Of a stretch of DNA of 64,000 nt, positions 62,999-64,000 are shown one piece after another. The translations under genes were made by a program, and so were the position numbers. The stretch is from Arthrobacter sp. M4. Its GTDB lineage: Bacteria > Actinomycetota > Actinomycetes > Actinomycetales > Micrococcaceae. The stretch covers positions 62,001 through 126,000 of the forward strand of contig NZ_JAIWYX010000003.1 in the NCBI RefSeq assembly GCF_020251205.1, given 5' to 3'. Numbering within the stretch: position 1 is the stretch's first letter; every line of letters begins with the position of its first letter. Below the pieces are notes generated by a model. The model saw only the letters and a program-made list of their open reading frames with translations. It ran no database searches and was not told the origin of the DNA.

Positions 62999-63855
62999 AC
63001 CCTGACCAGATTGAGTACAATATTGGCTACCTTGACGAGCAGACCAAGAGGATGATCCGCCGGGTGCTGCTCAAAGCGGTCGCGATTCCCGGCTTCCAAG
63101 TCCCGTTCGCGTCCCGCGAGGTGCCGCTGCCGCGGGGCTGGGGCACCGGGGGCGTTCAGCTGACCGCTGCGGTAATCGGCGCCGATGACACACTCAAGGT
63201 CATCGACCAGGGCGCCGATGACACCACGAACGCCGTGTCAATCCGGGCGTTCTTCCACAAGGTGGCCGGGGCAGCGACCACGACCCGCACTGAGGACGCG
63301 ACGATTATCCAGACCCGCCATCGGATTCCCGAGGCCTCCCTCACCTACGGCCAGATCATGGTCTACCAGGTGCCGATCCCGGAGCCGCTGCGGTTCCTCG
63401 AGCCCCGAGAGACCGAAACCCGGCGTATGCACGCCCTGAACGAATATGGACTGATGTACGTCAAGCTCTATGAGGACATCGCCCGCTACGGGCATATCGC
63501 CAAGACGTACGACTACCCTGTGCTGGTCAACCACCGTTACCTGATGGCCCCGTCCCCGACCCCGTCGTTCGACAACCCGAAGCTGCATCAGAGCCAGGCG
63601 CTCCATATCTACGGCGCCGGCCGCGAGAAGCGCATCTACGCCATCCCCCCGTACACCGACGTGGAGAGCCTTGGGTTCGATGACTTCCCGTTCGAACCCC
63701 AGCATTTCGATCAGCCCTGCGCGATCTGCGGATCCACCGGAGTGTATTTGGACGAGATCATCACCGACGACGCGGGCGGCGTGATGTACGCCTGCTCCGA
63801 CACCTACCATTGCGAACGCACCGCCGCTCGCCTAAACGAAGAGATACCCGCATGA
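62995..63855 (+). CDS. phnJ: Radical C-P lyase PhnJ
   Basis: 286 residues, GTG start. The iron-sulfur motif C-x2-C-x21-C-x5-C is at Cys242, Cys245, Cys267 and Cys273, the same spacing as E. coli PhnJ (241, 244, 266, 272), and the radical glycine corresponds to Gly33 in [13 protein letters not shown]. It cleaves the C-P bond of 5-phosphoribosyl phosphonates with S-adenosylmethionine, releasing alkane. ATGA overlap with phnK. The complete motif argues that the pathway is functional. Confidence 0.97.
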   Translation: MNPDQIEYNIGYLDEQTKRMIRRVLLKAVAIPGFQVPFASREVPLPRGWGTGGVQLTAAVIGADDTLKVIDQGADDTTNAVSIRAFFHKVAGAATTTRTEDATIIQTRHRIPEASLTYGQIMVYQVPIPEPLRFLEPRETETRRMHALNEYGLMYVKLYEDIARYGHIAKTYDYPVLVNHRYLMAPSPTPSFDNPKLHQSQALHIYGAGREKRIYAIPPYTDVESLGFDDFPFEPQHFDQPCAICGSTGVYLDEIITDDAGGVMYACSDTYHCERTAARLNEEIPA

Positions 63856-64000
63856 GCGACGAGCGTCCCCTCCTGCAAGTCCGCAACGTCGGCCACCGCT
63901 ACGGTGATTGGCTCGGATGCCGCGACGTGTCGTTTGACCTTTGGCCAGGGGAAGTCCTCGCGATCGTCGGCGAATCCGGCTCCGGGAAGTCCACCCTCCT
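63852..64000 (+). CDS. phnK: C-P lyase ABC-like subunit PhnK (partial)
   Basis: First 49 codons, truncated by the window edge. [13 protein letters not shown], then [19 protein letters not shown], and Walker [10 protein letters not shown]. PhnK binds the PhnGHIJ core as an ABC-type ATPase. phnL, phnM and phnP, if present, lie beyond the window. Confidence 0.93.
   Translation, partial: MSDERPLLQVRNVGHRYGDWLGCRDVSFDLWPGEVLAIVGESGSGKSTL

Noticed and set aside
1..64000. Insertion sequences, tRNA/rRNA genes, CRISPR arrays
   Set aside because: I looked for transposase motifs, cloverleaf-like sequences with CCA ends, and regularly spaced direct repeats and saw none that I could support by eye.

Overview
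The window looks like a stretch of accessory chromosome, or of a large catabolic plasmid, from a high-GC Gram-positive actinobacterium, most probably Micrococcaceae (Arthrobacter / Paenarthrobacter / Pseudarthrobacter type). The grounds are strong G/C third-position bias, frequent GTG and TTG starts, many ATGA/GTGA gene overlaps, lipoprotein-type solute-binding proteins, and a rich set of GntR, TetR, RpiR and XRE regulators around catabolic operons. The genus is an inference; there is no rRNA or other phylogenetic marker here. I saw no rRNA, tRNA, CRISPR array or intact transposase.

Layout. 1-4.7 kb (+): DUF3311 / sodium:solute symporter pair, an XRE-cupin regulator, a zinc-type alcohol dehydrogenase, and an acetate-uptake-type membrane protein. 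4.8-9.2 kb (-): polar amino acid ABC importer with a class V aminotransferase upstream and an isopentenyl diphosphate isomerase translationally coupled downstream. 9.6-12.7 kb (+): beta-propeller/amidohydrolase fusion started from a coupled leader ORF. 12.7-14.5 kb: debris with one small plausible gene. 14.5-16.7 kb (-): glycogen-debranching-like glycosidase, with a close paralogue at 32.4-34.5 kb (+). 17.0-26.5 kb: two GntR/FCD regulators diverging from a nine-gene operon (M24 peptidase, HpcH aldolase, SDR, VOC protein, degenerate SDR, active SDR, ribose-type ABC importer). 26.5-29.9 kb: a graveyard of catabolic pseudogenes, including a 162-bp inverted copy of the neighbouring permease/ATPase junction. 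30.0-40.3 kb: aldehyde dehydrogenase, two paralogous TetR regulators, the second glycosidase, then a kinase / class III PLP phospho-lyase / SDR / amino acid permease operon. 41.2-46.6 kb (+): a second sugar-type ABC importer with a YtcJ-like amidohydrolase. 47.1-51.2 kb: two-component system diverging from an FtsX/LolD-type ABC exporter.

51.8-64.0 kb is the most distinctive region. A YmdB-like metallophosphoesterase, a dipeptide-type ABC importer and an RpiR regulator lead to a phnF-like regulator that shares a transcription unit with an EEP-superfamily phosphodiesterase. Divergent from it runs a carbon-phosphorus lyase operon, phnGHIJK, cut by the window end inside phnK. PhnJ keeps the exact iron-sulfur cysteine spacing and the radical glycine. 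My reading is a phosphonate / organophosphate-ester scavenging island that uses a peptide-type importer instead of PhnCDE and carries two candidate phosphodiesterases.

The other likely system is at 34.6-40.3 kb. An APH-fold kinase plus an AGXT2L/ETNPPL-like phospho-lyase and an amino acid permease fit an amino-alcohol (ethanolamine, aminopropanol or hydroxylysine type) degradation pathway. It may share an operator with the pseudogene promoter at 29.1 kb.
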